From positions 62,001 to 126,000 of the forward strand of contig CAMBMS010000006.1 of assembly GCA_945868845.1 (NCBI GenBank): a stretch of 64,000 bases of DNA, in the 5' to 3' direction. Under the pieces are notes generated by a model. That model was not told where the DNA came from and ran no database searches. It saw only the letters and a list, made by a program, of their open reading frames with translations. The DNA is from Asaia bogorensis. Its GTDB lineage: Bacteria; Pseudomonadota; Alphaproteobacteria; Acetobacterales; Acetobacteraceae. Positions 9,510-18,357 of this stretch are shown in pieces (the stretch's first letter is position 1; every line of letters begins with the position of its first letter). Both the position numbers and the translations under genes were made by a program.

Positions 9510-10358
9510 CTAGGCTACTTTGGTAAGCGGCACTTTCCGGATAGCCTGCGCCTTATCGAAGTTCATGGGGCTGAGATAGCTCAGTAGCGAATGAAGACGG
9601 CGATGATTGTAGAACTGCAGCCAGTCCATCACCTCGTCCTTTGCGGCCCGGCGCGTTTCGAACGGCATCCCGTGAAGCTGCTCGACCTTCAATGGACCGA
9701 ACAGCGTTTCAGTGACAGCGTTGTCCCAATAACCACCCTTGCCGCTCATTGCTCCCAGCATGCCAAAGGCCTTCAGTTGCTTCTGTGAGTCGCCGCTGGC
9801 GTATCGGCTGCCGCGATCAGAATGGAAGATCAGCCCAGATGCGGGGCGCCGCCGGAACCAGACCATCCGCAGGGCATCGATCGCAAGCTGACGTGTCATG
9901 CGCTGGTACATAGCAAAGCCCATGATCTGCCGACTGAACAGGTCGATGGCGACAGCAAGATACAGCCAGCCCTCGTCCGTCCGGATATAGGTGATGTCGC
10001 CTGTCCAGACCTGGTTCGGCTGCTGCGCGCTGAAGTTCCGCCTCAGCAGGTTCGGCAAGACCGGCGGGGTGTGATTGGAGTTCGCCGTTGCCTTGAATTT
10101 ACGCTTTCCACGGGCATGAAGCACGTTGGCCTTCATCAGCTTACGCACGCGCTCCTTGCCGGCATGAACGCCCCGCGCAGCAAGTTCGCGCCATAATTTC
10201 GGCCAGCCATAGACTCCCTTCATCTCATTAAAGATCGCTCGGACATGGACCAGAAGGGTCGGAGCGCAGATGCGACCCGGCTGATTAGGCACTTTCCTGC
10301 GTGCCCGGTGCTGATGGTAGCCGCTGGCACTCACAGCCCATACCCGGCATTGCACCAC
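9510..10358 (-). CDS. IS3-family transposase OrfB (DDE integrase domain)
   Basis: A 282-residue frame (GTG at 10358, but the coding frame extends upstream through YAFIERHEKVWPTVVQCRVW). It begins with the HTH_21 segment (FNEMKGVYGWPKLWRELAARG) and is followed by the rve integrase core. The DDE triad is present: Asp in VWTGDITYIRTD, Asp in IFHSDRGSRYAS and Glu in VTETLFGPLKVEQLH. The C-terminus FYNHRRLHSLLSYLSPMNF is standard. In this family OrfB is normally made as an OrfAB fusion by frameshifting. Here orfA is broken, so transposition is doubtful unless helped in trans. Confidence 0.9.
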   Translation of the reverse strand: MVQCRVWAVSASGYHQHRARRKVPNQPGRICAPTLLVHVRAIFNEMKGVYGWPKLWRELAARGVHAGKERVRKLMKANVLHARGKRKFKATANSNHTPPVLPNLLRRNFSAQQPNQVWTGDITYIRTDEGWLYLAVAIDLFSRQIMGFAMYQRMTRQLAIDALRMVWFRRRPASGLIFHSDRGSRYASGDSQKQLKAFGMLGAMSGKGGYWDNAVTETLFGPLKVEQLHGMPFETRRAAKDEVMDWLQFYNHRRLHSLLSYLSPMNFDKAQAIRKVPLTKVA

Positions 10359-10692
10359 GGTCGGCCAGACCTTCTCGTGTCGCTCGATAAAGGCGTATCT
10401 CGCCGCGAGCCCCTCGCAAAATACGCCGTCTCTTTTTTAGGATGTCGCGCGCCATGGGCATCTTCGCCAGTTCGGTCTTCAGCCGTGCAATCTCCATCTG
10501 ATCTGCATTCACCGGCTTGCCCTTGGCTTCCTTCAGACCACCGACGGCATCCGCTTTCACCTAGTTGTCAATCGATTCCCGCGAATCCCCAAGACCTCGA
10601 GCAACTGAGGACAGTGGTTGACCTCCACGCACCAGCCAAACCGCCTCCTGCTTGAACTCCAACGTATAGCGCACCCGCAAAATCCCCGTCAT
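10285..10692 (-). pseudogene. IS3-family OrfA with premature TAG
   Basis: The frame starts at the ATG at 10692 (RVRYTLEFKQEAVWLVRGGQP, a normal OrfA helix-turn-helix) and reads to ESIDN, where a TAG at 10561-10563 stands in place of the Trp codon of the usual NWVKA motif. The same frame then continues VKADAVGGLKEAKGKPVNAD and ELAKMPMARDILKKR, the leucine-zipper end of OrfA. A run of six A at the end of DILKK resembles the slippery site of this family. One TGG-to-TAG change explains the break. Confidence 0.8.
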
Positions 10693-10760
10693 GTCCGCTC
10701 CTCCAAAACTGTTGAAACACATGCAGCCTTAGGAGACGTTCCGCAGGGGAAAGGTCAGTG

Positions 10761-11059
10761 TCACGACCAAGAATAAACTAACTGCCCAACCGGACCACTC
10801 AGCAGGGGTGGCTAGGAACACTGCGGCAATTCGCCGCCGTGCACGGCTCCATTCATCATCACTTGGATCAACGGCGCCACCTAATCAGCCGGCTAGCCTA
10901 CAATACAAATTTCGCCACCACCATGGACGAGTGGCGGGCCCTTATGGCCTGAAACCGACTATCCCCGCGTCCGATGCCTCATCCTGCTACACTGGACGGT
11001 TAAGCTGACAAAGCCAAACCCGGTATTAACCCAGCTTCACCGACATCGCCGCGGCGTGT
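10761..11059. other. Intergenic region, nothing recognised
   Basis: About 300 bases between the IS right end and gmk. Short open frames exist but have no ribosome site and no protein-like features. Confidence 0.5.
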
Positions 11060-11686
11060 TCAGCCGTTCAGCCCCGCGACAAAGTCTTTCAGACCGTGCT
11101 GGCGGGCGGTGGCCAGGCGCGCGGCATGCAGGATCGTGCGCACCTGCTCGACCGCGCGGTCGAAATCCTCGTTGATCACCACGTGATCGAATTCCGCCCA
11201 ATGGCTGATCTCGTGGCGCGCGCGCGCCATGCGGCTGGCTACCGCCACTCCGCCGTCGCCGCGCTTGCGCAGGCGATCTTCTAGCGTGCGCAGGCTGGGC
11301 GGCATGATGAACACGCTCACCACATCGCCTGGCAATGCGGCGCGCAGGCTGCGATGGCCCTGCCAGTCGATATCGAGCACCATGTCGCGCCCCGCCGGCA
11401 GCGCGGCTTCCACCGGAACGCGCGGCGTGCCGTAACTGCGTGCAAAGACCTGCGCGTATTCTAGAAATCCGTCCGCCATAACCATCGCATCGAACGCGGC
11501 CTGCGCGCGGAACAGGTAGTCGATCCCGTCCTGCTCACCTGCGCGCGGGTTGCGCGTGGTCATGCTGATCGACAAAGTAAGATTTTCGTCCATCGCCACG
11601 AGCCGGTGCGCGATCGCAGTCTTGCCGCCTCCCGAGGGCGAGGCGAGCACCAGGCATAGCCCACGGCGGACGGGTGCAAGGGTCAT
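11060..11686 (-). CDS. gmk: Guanylate kinase
   Basis: A 208-residue cytoplasmic kinase converting GMP to GDP with ATP, essential for nucleotide supply. The P-loop reads ASPSGGGKTAIAHRL near residue 15, and the GMP-binding segment SISMTTRNPRAGEQDGIDYLF follows near residue 40. The conserved DIDWQGHRSLRAALP is near residue 103. I start at the ATG at 11686, which overlaps the yicC stop as ATGA; the longer open frame upstream lies within yicC. The P-loop has SGGGKT rather than the usual SGAGKS/T, a mild variation. The yicC-gmk order is common in proteobacteria. Confidence 0.95.
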   Translation of the reverse strand: MTLAPVRRGLCLVLASPSGGGKTAIAHRLVAMDENLTLSISMTTRNPRAGEQDGIDYLFRAQAAFDAMVMADGFLEYAQVFARSYGTPRVPVEAALPAGRDMVLDIDWQGHRSLRAALPGDVVSVFIMPPSLRTLEDRLRKRGDGGVAVASRMARARHEISHWAEFDHVVINEDFDRAVEQVRTILHAARLATARQHGLKDFVAGLNG

Positions 11687-12567
11687 TCGATGTTCTGCAC
11701 CTGCTCGCGCATTTGCTCGATGGTAGCTTTTAGTTTTAATCCCGTTGCTGTTAATACAACAGACGAAGATTTGCTGCAAAGCGTGTTGGCTTCGCGATTG
11801 AATTCCTGCACCAGAAAATCGAAGCGCCTTCCGATAGCCGCACCCTCCGCCAGTAGCGCCTCGGCGGCATGAATGTGGCTGGCGAGGCGGTCGAGTTCTT
11901 CCCGCACGTCCGAGCGCGCGACAAGCAGGGCGACTTCCTGGGCGATGCGTTCCTCCGGCAGGCCCGGCACATCGGCCAGCAGCGCGCGCAGGTTTTCCAT
12001 CACGCGCGCCTTGTGCCCGGCGGGCTGATCGGCGGCCTGGGCGCTGGCCTCAGCGTGCAATGCCGAGATTTCCGCCAACTGGCTGCGCAAGATTGCTTCC
12101 AGGCGCGCGCCTTCGCCCCGGCGGGCCACGACGAGTTGGTTTAGCGCGCTGGCAAAGCCTTTCTGGATAGCAGCGATAGGGATGCCCACATCGGTCTCTG
12201 CCGTCGCCGTGCGCAGCACGCCCGGTAGGCGCAGCAGCGCCTCGGCGCGCGGCGATGGGGCGCCGGGAATGCGCGCGGCCACTTCCAGCGCCAGCCTGAT
12301 CGCCTGCTCCAACGCCACTGGATCAGGGCTGAACACCGCAGTCGTCTCACTCTTGAGGGCAAGGCTGGCAGTGACGCTGCCGCGTTTCAGCTCCTTGCCG
12401 GCGGCGTCGCGCAGGGCGGGTTCCAGCGCGTCCGTGCCCGGCGCCAGGCGAAAGCGCAGATCCAGGCCGCGGCCATTCACGCTGCGCAGCTCCCATGCCC
12501 AGACAAAGCCATGTTCTTGGCCATCGGTGCGGGCAAAGCCGGTCATGGAGGCGATCTTTGTGTCCAT
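11683..12567 (-). CDS. YicC/YloC-family endoribonuclease
   Basis: A 294-residue member of the YicC family, recently characterised RNases that act on small RNAs and mRNA in E. coli and B. subtilis. The N-terminus MDTKIASMTGFART matches the family MTGFAR signature. The middle has the conserved ELRSVNGRGLDLRFRLAP. The C-terminal DUF1732 half ends GRRFDFLVQEFNREANTLCSKS, which is the most conserved part and contains the acidic and Arg residues implicated in activity. The start at 12567 gives the usual length; the frame runs open further upstream without family similarity. It is coupled by ATGA overlap to gmk. Confidence 0.93.
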   Translation of the reverse strand: MDTKIASMTGFARTDGQEHGFVWAWELRSVNGRGLDLRFRLAPGTDALEPALRDAAGKELKRGSVTASLALKSETTAVFSPDPVALEQAIRLALEVAARIPGAPSPRAEALLRLPGVLRTATAETDVGIPIAAIQKGFASALNQLVVARRGEGARLEAILRSQLAEISALHAEASAQAADQPAGHKARVMENLRALLADVPGLPEERIAQEVALLVARSDVREELDRLASHIHAAEALLAEGAAIGRRFDFLVQEFNREANTLCSKSSSVVLTATGLKLKATIEQMREQVQNIE

Positions 12568-12625
12568 GGCGCGGGGTTCTATCAGGGCGTGACCATGTTG
12601 CGAACCCGGCGCCGAGCGGCGTCCG

Positions 12626-13267
12626 TCAATTGCCTCGGTTTGGGTCTGTGGCGAAAAGATTGGGATCGACGAACTCGAACAGTTTGCGGTCGAAACTGCC
12701 TCCGAGTTCCACATTGCTGAGTGTTACGCGGGTTTCCTGGCGCTGCGCGTCCAGCACCGTCCATTGCCGCAGCGCCAGCGGATTGTCGGCGAAGATCAGG
12801 GCGATGCTACCATCGCCGGGGCTGGTGGTACGGGTGAGCCACACTTCCAACATATTCGGCTCCCGCCGAATCTCGAGCACCGTGACGCCGCCCGAGAGTT
12901 TGACATTGTCGGCCAGCAGGATCCCGAGTGGCGTCTGGCCGAGGAAAATTTGAGTCGTCTGTTTCAACTTAACGTCGTGAAAAATCAGCAGCCCGTTACC
13001 GGCGATCAGCAGGAATGGCGTAGGCGGAAAATACTCCAACCGCATCCGGCCGGGGCGAGAGAGCCAGGCGGTGCCAGACGCCAATTGTCCGTTTGGCGCG
13101 ATCTGAATAAAGCGCGCCTGCAGGCTGCGCAGCCCGTTCAGATAGGTTTCGATCCGCGCGAGATCGGCACGGTCCTGCACGCTGGGCTGAAAGCGCGGCT
13201 GCGCCTGGGCCGCGACGGGAAGCAGCAGGGCGGATACCAGCAGGGTGCGACGTTTCATCTTGCGCAT
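12626..13267 (-). CDS. LolA-like outer-membrane lipoprotein carrier protein
   Basis: A 213-residue exported protein. The N-terminus is a signal peptide (MRKMKRRTLLVSALLLPVAAQAQ, with the cleavage site after AQA). The mature part has the LolA fold order: LARIETYLNGLRSLQARFIQ, GTAWLSRPGRMRLEYFPPTP, then the beta strands ending ELGGSFDRKLFEFVDPNLF. It would carry lipoproteins across the periplasm from the LolCDE exporter to the outer membrane. The alternative start is the internal ATG at 13258. It lies 58 bases upstream of yicC on the same strand and diverges from an SDR gene. Confidence 0.88.
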   Translation of the reverse strand: MRKMKRRTLLVSALLLPVAAQAQPRFQPSVQDRADLARIETYLNGLRSLQARFIQIAPNGQLASGTAWLSRPGRMRLEYFPPTPFLLIAGNGLLIFHDVKLKQTTQIFLGQTPLGILLADNVKLSGGVTVLEIRREPNMLEVWLTRTTSPGDGSIALIFADNPLALRQWTVLDAQRQETRVTLSNVELGGSFDRKLFEFVDPNLFATDPNRGN

Positions 13268-13340
13268 GTGGCATCGCACCGGACATTTGCCAAGCCGTGC
13301 GACGGGAGGCAGCATCGAATCTCGCAAGGGGGAAGTGAGC

Positions 13341-14156
13341 ATGCGGCTGCGGGGCAAGGTGGCGGTCATTATCGGCGCAGGGCAAAGCGCGGGGGAAACC
13401 ATCGGCAACGGACGTGCCACGGCCCTGCGTTTCGCGCAGGAGGGGGCACGAATCATGGCGGTGGACCGCGATCTGGCCTCGGCCGAGGAAACCGCCATCC
13501 TGGCACGGGCCGCGGGCGCGGACTGTGCCACCGCGTGCGCCGACGTGGTCCATGAGGCGGAGCTGAAAGCCGCCATCTCGGCCGCGCACCAGCGGTTCGG
13601 CCGGATCGATATTTTACATTACAATGTTGGCATCGCTGTGGCCGGCGGTGATGCGCCGGTGACGGAGATCACCGAGGAGTCGTTCGACTTGATCAGCGCG
13701 GTGAATATCCGCGGCGCGGTGATGGCCTGCAAGCACGTTCTGCCGATCATGCGGGCGCAGAAATCGGGCGTAATCCTGATGATTTCCTCCATCTCCGCAT
13801 GGGAGAATTATCCGAATGTCGCTTACAAGATAACAAAGGCAGGCATGATCGCCTTTACCCAGCAACTGGCGATCCGCAACGCCGAGTACGGCATCCGGGC
13901 CAATGTCATCCTGCCAGGTCTGATGGAAACACCGATGGCGATCGATGTGCGATCGCGCGCCATCAACAAGCCGCGCGAGGAGATCATCCGGGAACGCGAT
14001 CAACGGGTGCCGCTGCGCGGGCGACAGGGGTCGGCCTGGGACGTGGCAAACGCGGCGCTGTTCCTGGCGTCGGACGAAGCCAATTTCATCACCGGCGTGT
14101 CGTTGCCGGTGGATGGCGGCATGCTGGTGGATATTGCGCCGGGGCGGCGGAATTAG
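13341..14156 (+). CDS. SDR-family oxidoreductase
   Basis: A 271-residue classical short-chain dehydrogenase. The NAD(P) loop is GAGQSAGETIGNGRA near residue 11, slightly longer than the usual TGxxxGIG. NVGIAVAGGDA is the NNAG equivalent. The catalytic Ser lies in MISSISAWENYPN and Tyr-Lys in VAYKITKAGMIAF near residue 158. The C-terminus FITGVSLPVDGGMLVDI is typical. The start at 13341 has a GGGGGAAG ribosome site. It is the last gene before a damaged IS. Substrate unknown. Confidence 0.92.
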   Translation: MRLRGKVAVIIGAGQSAGETIGNGRATALRFAQEGARIMAVDRDLASAEETAILARAAGADCATACADVVHEAELKAAISAAHQRFGRIDILHYNVGIAVAGGDAPVTEITEESFDLISAVNIRGAVMACKHVLPIMRAQKSGVILMISSISAWENYPNVAYKITKAGMIAFTQQLAIRNAEYGIRANVILPGLMETPMAIDVRSRAINKPREEIIRERDQRVPLRGRQGSAWDVANAALFLASDEANFITGVSLPVDGGMLVDIAPGRRN

Positions 14157-14162
14157 AGTAAC

Positions 14163-14260
14163 ATCCGTTCGAATGGAATCATTCGAGCGGATAAAATTGC
14201 TGGTTTAAACAAAGATTCAGAGCACTTTCCCATGCTTCTTGCATTACGGGAAAGGCTCTA
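14163..14260. repeat. Two adjacent hairpin-forming palindromes
   Basis: Immediately after the SDR stop there is an inverted repeat at 14163-14192 (ATCCGTTCGAATG / CATTCGAGCGGAT, 12 of 13 paired, 4-base loop). A second lies at 14218-14260 (AGAGCACTTTCCC / GGGAAAGGCTCT, one bulge). The first could act as a terminator. Together they may be a small palindromic repeat unit or the relic of the missing left end of the adjacent transposon. Confidence 0.55.
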
Positions 14261-14284
14261 GCCTGGCGACGCGCGGCGGCGGCG

Positions 14285-15055
14285 TTGTGCCGCCGGCACG
14301 GTATCAACGGTGCGACGTTCTACAAGTGGAAGGCCAAGTATGGTGGCCTGGACGTATCAGAGGCGCGTCGGACGTGTTGGGAGATCGCGACTGATAGGAC
14401 GACGATCCGTTATCGGCAGTTGCGTGGTGACGATGGCGAGGTTCGGTTACGGCTGCGGGTACTGTCGGCGGAGGGCCGGCGGTTCGGCTACCGGCGTCTG
14501 CATGTGCTTCTGCGTTGGGAAGGCATCTGGATCAATCACAAGAAGCTACGTCGTCTGTATGGGCTGGAGCAGCTTCAGGTGCGCTGTTGTGGTGGGTACA
14601 AGCGAGCGGTAGGCACGCGCGCGCCGATGGCGTTGCCGCAGGGTCCGAACCAACGGTGGTCATTCGACTTTGTGTCTGACACGCTGACGGATGGGCGTTG
14701 GCTGCGCGTGCTGGCGGTGGTGGAGGATTTTACGCGTGAATGCCTGTGCCTGCTGGCGGACACGTCGCTGTCGGGCAAGCCGCAGCAGAACGCGTTCATG
14801 GAGAGCTTCAATGGTCGGTTGCGCGATGAATGCCTGAACGAGACGTTGTTTACCTCGCTGGCGTATGTGCGGTCGGGGCTGAAGGTTTGGCAGCGCGACT
14901 ACAACGAGGTTCGGCCGCATTCGACGTTGGGCGGGCGAAGCCCGGCCTCCATCAGGCCGGCGTCATGCTTGCCTGCGGCCAGCCCTGACCCAGGCTGCGC
15001 GCGACGGCGTGGAAGAGGAAGGTTGGGGCAGAAAACACAGTCACGATGGGCGTGA
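14285..15055 (+). pseudogene. Internally deleted IS3-family transposase (OrfA-OrfB remnant still open)
   Basis: A 256-codon open frame made of transposase pieces. Residues 1-29 ([20 protein letters not shown]) are the OrfA helix-turn-helix. The sequence then jumps, near SEARR, to the start of OrfB ([20 protein letters not shown]), skipping the OrfA zipper and the OrfB N-terminus. The integrase core begins [20 protein letters not shown] (first catalytic Asp present) but passes directly from LLADTSLSG to [20 protein letters not shown], omitting the 40-50 residues that normally carry the second catalytic Asp (VSDNGTE). The last 45 residues are off-family. It cannot be an active transposase. Confidence 0.85.
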
Positions 15056-15105
15056 TGGAAACCCAAGACTCTACTTTTGACTGGAGAGAGCTTGGGGCTC
15101 AGGTC
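14285..15105 (+). mobile_element. Degenerate IS3-family (IS407-like) element
   Basis: The only inside feature is a shrunken transposase frame. The right end appears at about 15094-15105 (GGGGCTCAGGTCA region), which resembles the TGACCTGAGC-type termini of IS407-like elements. No matching left end is found, so the left side is deleted. DNA right of 15105 switches to the tail of an unrelated gene. Confidence 0.75.
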
Positions 15106-15107
15106 AA

Positions 15108-15263
15108 TTCGTGGGATGCTTCGCCGACCCCGCGCGCGATCCGCTTTGGCGGGAGATGTATGACGGTCCGCTGATCAAGAACGAACGCTCCGCGAGCCCG
15201 ACGGGGCCGAATTTTGGAATCGAACGGAACTGGGATCTGGTGAACCGGTATCGGCTAGGGTGA
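15108..15263 (+). pseudogene. C-terminal tail of a truncated gene
   Basis: Directly after the IS right end, an open frame without a start reads DPLWREMYDGPLIKNERSAS, PTGPNFGIERNWDLVNRYRLG and a TGA stop at 15261. Composition and the PTGPxxGIE pattern resemble the C-terminus of enolase-superfamily (mandelate racemase / muconate lactonizing) enzymes. The identification is tentative. The 5' part was presumably removed with the left half of the IS. Confidence 0.45.
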
Positions 15264-15305
15264 AGGCGTGGGTGGTCGGCCTTTACCGACCCTGATGCAG
15301 GTGGC

Positions 15306-16193
15306 TCACGCCTGCTTCAGCTCGATCAGGCTCTGCCTGATTTTCCGCCCGCGTTCGATACAACCTTCAATATAGCTCGCATCGCCCCAGCGCACGGCGC
15401 GTGACATGGCTTGCGCGTCTTCCATGAAGCGGGCCAGCATTTCCAGCAGAGCCTCGCGATTATTGAGGAAGATGTCGCGCCACATGGTGGGATCCGAGGC
15501 CGCGATGCGGGTAAAATCGCGGAAACCGGAGGCGGCGAATTGCAGCACCTCCTGGCGGCTTTCGTCTTCCAACGCATCCGCCGTGCCACAGATGGTAAAG
15601 GCGATCAGATGCGGCAGGTGCGAGACGATGGCCAGCACCCGATCGTGATGCGCCGGCTCCATCCGCGCCACCGTGGCCCCGCAGCGGCGCCATAATTCCT
15701 CTACTTTTTCGACGGCAGCCTCATCGCCACCGGGCAGCGGCGTGACGAGGGTCCAGCGGCCCTGAAACAGGGTAGTGAAACCGGAATCGGGGCCGGAATA
15801 TTCGGTGCCGGCTACCGGATGGGCGGGGACCAAATGCACGCCCCGGGGCACGAACGGACCGACATCGCGGATCACGGATTGCTTGGTTGATCCCACATCG
15901 GTCAGCACGCAACCCGACGCCAAGGTGGGGGCGATGGCGGCGGCGATATCGCCGAAGGCACCCACGGGGGCGCACAGCATGACGCAATCGGCCCCCTCCA
16001 CCGCCTTCGCCAGATCGATCTCCACGCGATGGGCGATGCCGAGCTCCAGCACGCGGTCGAGGGTTTTTTGCGTACGCGCGTTCACCACCACCTCGGCGGC
16101 GATGTCGTTGCGTTCCATGGCGATGCGCGCCACCGAACTGCCGATCAGGCCAATGCCGATCAGGGCTAGGCGCTTAAACAATGGCTCAGCCAT
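15306..16193 (-). CDS. tyrA: Prephenate/arogenate dehydrogenase
   Basis: A 295-residue NAD(P)-dependent enzyme of tyrosine biosynthesis that oxidatively decarboxylates prephenate or arogenate. The Rossmann loop [15 protein letters not shown] starts near residue 13. The family motif [11 protein letters not shown] near residue 98 is followed by [17 protein letters not shown], which holds the catalytic His region, and [12 protein letters not shown] near residue 195. No ACT domain is attached. Last gene of the chorismate mutase-hisC-tyrA operon, overlapping hisC by 8 bases. The Acetobacteraceae-like order supports the call. Cyclohexadienyl dehydrogenase is the broader description. Confidence 0.94.
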   Translation of the reverse strand: MAEPLFKRLALIGIGLIGSSVARIAMERNDIAAEVVVNARTQKTLDRVLELGIAHRVEIDLAKAVEGADCVMLCAPVGAFGDIAAAIAPTLASGCVLTDVGSTKQSVIRDVGPFVPRGVHLVPAHPVAGTEYSGPDSGFTTLFQGRWTLVTPLPGGDEAAVEKVEELWRRCGATVARMEPAHHDRVLAIVSHLPHLIAFTICGTADALEDESRQEVLQFAASGFRDFTRIAASDPTMWRDIFLNNREALLEMLARFMEDAQAMSRAVRWGDASYIEGCIERGRKIRQSLIELKQA

Positions 16194-17289
16194 TTATGTG
16201 GCCTTTGGACTTCATGAACTCCGTCAGAGCATCCGACACCAGGCCAACCTCCTCCGCCGTGCCCACCGTGATACGCAGACAGGTTGGCAGGCCGTAACCG
16301 CGCACCCCGCGCACGATCAGCCCGCGCGTGCGCAGGAACGCATTCGCGGCATCGGCCTTGGCATCGGTGGCAAAATCGGCGAGCACGAAATTGCCCTCAC
16401 TATCACCCACCGAGACGCCGGCGGTGCGCAATGCCGTTGTTAATTTTTCTCGGTATTCCAAATTATGCATCCGGCAGCGTTCCAGCCAGCCCGGCTCGGC
16501 CAGCGCGGCGATCGCGGCGGCCTGCGCGGGGATGGAGACATTGAATGGCCCGCGCACCCGGTTCAGCACATCAATAATCGGGGCGGGCGCATAGGCCCAG
16601 CCAACGCGCATGCCCCCCAAACCCCACATTTTAGAAAATGTACGCGTCATCACCGTATTGTCGTTGGCATCGACCAACCGCGTGCCGGCGTCGAAATCTG
16701 CGCGATCCACATATTCGGCATAGGCGGCGTCGATCACCAGAAGCACTTCCGGCGGCAGACCGGCGCGCAGGCGTTGCATCTCGCGCTCTGTCAGCATCGT
16801 GCCCGTAGGATTGTTTGGATTGGCGATGAACACCGATTTCGTGGCCGGCGATACCGCCGCCAGGATCGCGTCCACATCCGCTGTGCGGCTGCGTTCTGCC
16901 ACCTTTACCACCCGCGTACCCGCATATTGGCCGGCGATCTGGTAGATGGAAAAACCATGCTCCGTCATGATCAGCTCGGTCCCGGCGCCGCCATAAGCGA
17001 GGCAAAGATGGTAGATCAGATCGTCCGATCCGGCACCGCAGACGATGCGATCGGGATTGAGACCGAAGCGCTGGCCGATGGCGGCGCGAAGATCGGCGGC
17101 GCTGCCATCCGGGTAGCGATGGATTTCCTCCGCCGCGGCGCGAAACGCCGCCTGCGCGCCCGGTGAGGGGCCGAAGGCGCCCTCATTCGACGACAGCTTG
17201 ATGGTGCGGTTCACCCCAGCCAGCTTCGATTCGCCGCCGACATAAGGAGAAATGCCGAGAATTTCCGGGCGGGGTCGCGGGGTGCTCAT
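16186..17289 (-). CDS. hisC: Histidinol-phosphate aminotransferase (or aromatic aminotransferase of the HisC family)
   Basis: A 367-residue fold-type I PLP enzyme. The N-terminus [14 protein letters not shown], the [18 protein letters not shown] stretch (PLP ring Asp downstream in [11 protein letters not shown]) and the PLP lysine in [19 protein letters not shown] near residue 220 mark the HisC family. It would transaminate imidazole acetol phosphate with glutamate. Members placed between chorismate mutase and tyrA often also serve phenylalanine/tyrosine transamination, so a dual role is likely. It overlaps the upstream gene by ATGA and tyrA by 8 bases. Confidence 0.93.
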   Translation of the reverse strand: MSTPRPRPEILGISPYVGGESKLAGVNRTIKLSSNEGAFGPSPGAQAAFRAAAEEIHRYPDGSAADLRAAIGQRFGLNPDRIVCGAGSDDLIYHLCLAYGGAGTELIMTEHGFSIYQIAGQYAGTRVVKVAERSRTADVDAILAAVSPATKSVFIANPNNPTGTMLTEREMQRLRAGLPPEVLLVIDAAYAEYVDRADFDAGTRLVDANDNTVMTRTFSKMWGLGGMRVGWAYAPAPIIDVLNRVRGPFNVSIPAQAAAIAALAEPGWLERCRMHNLEYREKLTTALRTAGVSVGDSEGNFVLADFATDAKADAANAFLRTRGLIVRGVRGYGLPTCLRITVGTAEEVGLVSDALTEFMKSKGHING

Positions 17290-18191
17290 GGACCCCCCAC
17301 CTGCACCGCATAGGCGCCCAGGACCGCCGGGCGGCGCAAGGCGGGATCGAGTGCGCGCAGCCTTGGGTCGTCATCGTCCAGCAAGCCCGCCACATCCACC
17401 ATCGCCAAGGCGGACGGCGCGCCGGCATCGCGGCGCAGTATGATCGCCGCCGGTGCCAGCCCGGCGGCCGTGAGCAAGCTGGTCAGGCGAGCACGGCTGA
17501 TATCGGTGGCCAGCTCGAGGCCGATCAGTGAGCGGTCATCGCCCGAGGGGTCCGATGCGCTGGCTGCCACCACCAGGGCCTGCGCGCGCGGCGCGCCATC
17601 GGCTCGCCTGGCCCAGAAGGGCAGGCGAGCGATGATATGGATGCGCGGTTCGTCCTTCTGCATCAGCGCCGTCCACCAGGCCTCACGGGGGCCTTCAGTC
17701 TCAGACGGCATCGGCAGCACGGCGACCGAGGCGGTGCCGGCGGAAACCTCCCGAATGGCCTGCGCCGGGCTAGGATGGATATGCAGCGGCGTCAGGGCAC
17801 CGAAATGCTCGCGCGCGCATTGGGTAAAGACTGCCTGCGGATCGGTATCGCAGACCGCTATGACATAACGGCCTTGTAGGGCGGTAGTGCCAGCCAGCAA
17901 CTCACGCCAAAGACGCACCATAGTGTGTGGGCTTAGCGGCCCGACGTGGCGCGCCAGCAGGCGGCGGATGATTTGTGCTTCCCGCCCCGGGCGCAGGGCG
18001 AGGCCCGTTTTCGCCGCGGTAATTCCATGCGCGACGATGCCGGCGCGCTGCATGAGTAAATCGTGGATCGTGGTGTCAATGCGATCCAGCTCCGCTCGCA
18101 CGTCTGCCAAGCTCCGTGGCCCCCCGGGAGGGGCGGAGGGGGGGGGCGGAGCGGCGTCCGCGGTCTCTGGGGTGGGGACGGGTTCGGACAT
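17286..18191 (-). CDS. Chorismate mutase-domain protein (bifunctional PheA-like architecture)
   Basis: A 301-residue protein. After a Pro/Ala-rich leader (residues 1-28) comes an AroQ-type chorismate mutase domain, residues about 29-110, with [22 protein letters not shown] and the [13 protein letters not shown] helix. The remaining 190 residues start [17 protein letters not shown] and resemble a degenerate periplasmic-binding or prephenate-dehydratase fold, without the TRF motif of true PheA. It converts chorismate to prephenate for the tyrA product downstream. The start at 18191 has AGGAAAC before it. The first codon choice is uncertain, since the frame is open to 18275. Confidence 0.85.
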   Translation of the reverse strand: MSEPVPTPETADAAPPPPSAPPGGPRSLADVRAELDRIDTTIHDLLMQRAGIVAHGITAAKTGLALRPGREAQIIRRLLARHVGPLSPHTMVRLWRELLAGTTALQGRYVIAVCDTDPQAVFTQCAREHFGALTPLHIHPSPAQAIREVSAGTASVAVLPMPSETEGPREAWWTALMQKDEPRIHIIARLPFWARRADGAPRAQALVVAASASDPSGDDRSLIGLELATDISRARLTSLLTAAGLAPAAIILRRDAGAPSALAMVDVAGLLDDDDPRLRALDPALRRPAVLGAYAVQVGGP

Positions 18192-18357
18192 GTTTCCTGC
18201 GAGACGGGTCGGGCGCGATAGATCGGGTGGGGCAAAACGGCCGGAACAGATACGCGCAACCCGGCCTGGCTGCAAACCGGGCAGGGGCGGGGGTGCAGCG
18301 CGATGCCGACCGCACTAAAAATATGCAAGTCCTTGCGAGAAGGCCGTCTCTCGGCCT

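Larger units (their letters stand above)
9457..10760 (-). mobile_element. IS3-family insertion sequence, orfA interrupted
   Basis: A 1.3 kb element with the IS3-family layout: orfA (helix-turn-helix) then orfB (DDE integrase) on the minus strand. The ends share the inverted sequence ACTGACCTT (left at 9457-9465, right as AAGGTCAGT at 10751-10759), which I take as the core of the terminal repeats. The repeats diverge further in. No target-site duplication is obvious. OrfB is complete, but orfA has a nonsense codon. Confidence 0.8.

Noticed and set aside
10765-11008. Short plus-strand frame of 66 codons after the IS
   Set aside because: Amino-acid composition is that of random GC-rich DNA and there is no start signal.
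18276-18357. Possible SAM riboswitch upstream of metX
   Set aside because: Short hairpins exist, but the conserved SAM-II or SAM/SAH core was not found by eye.
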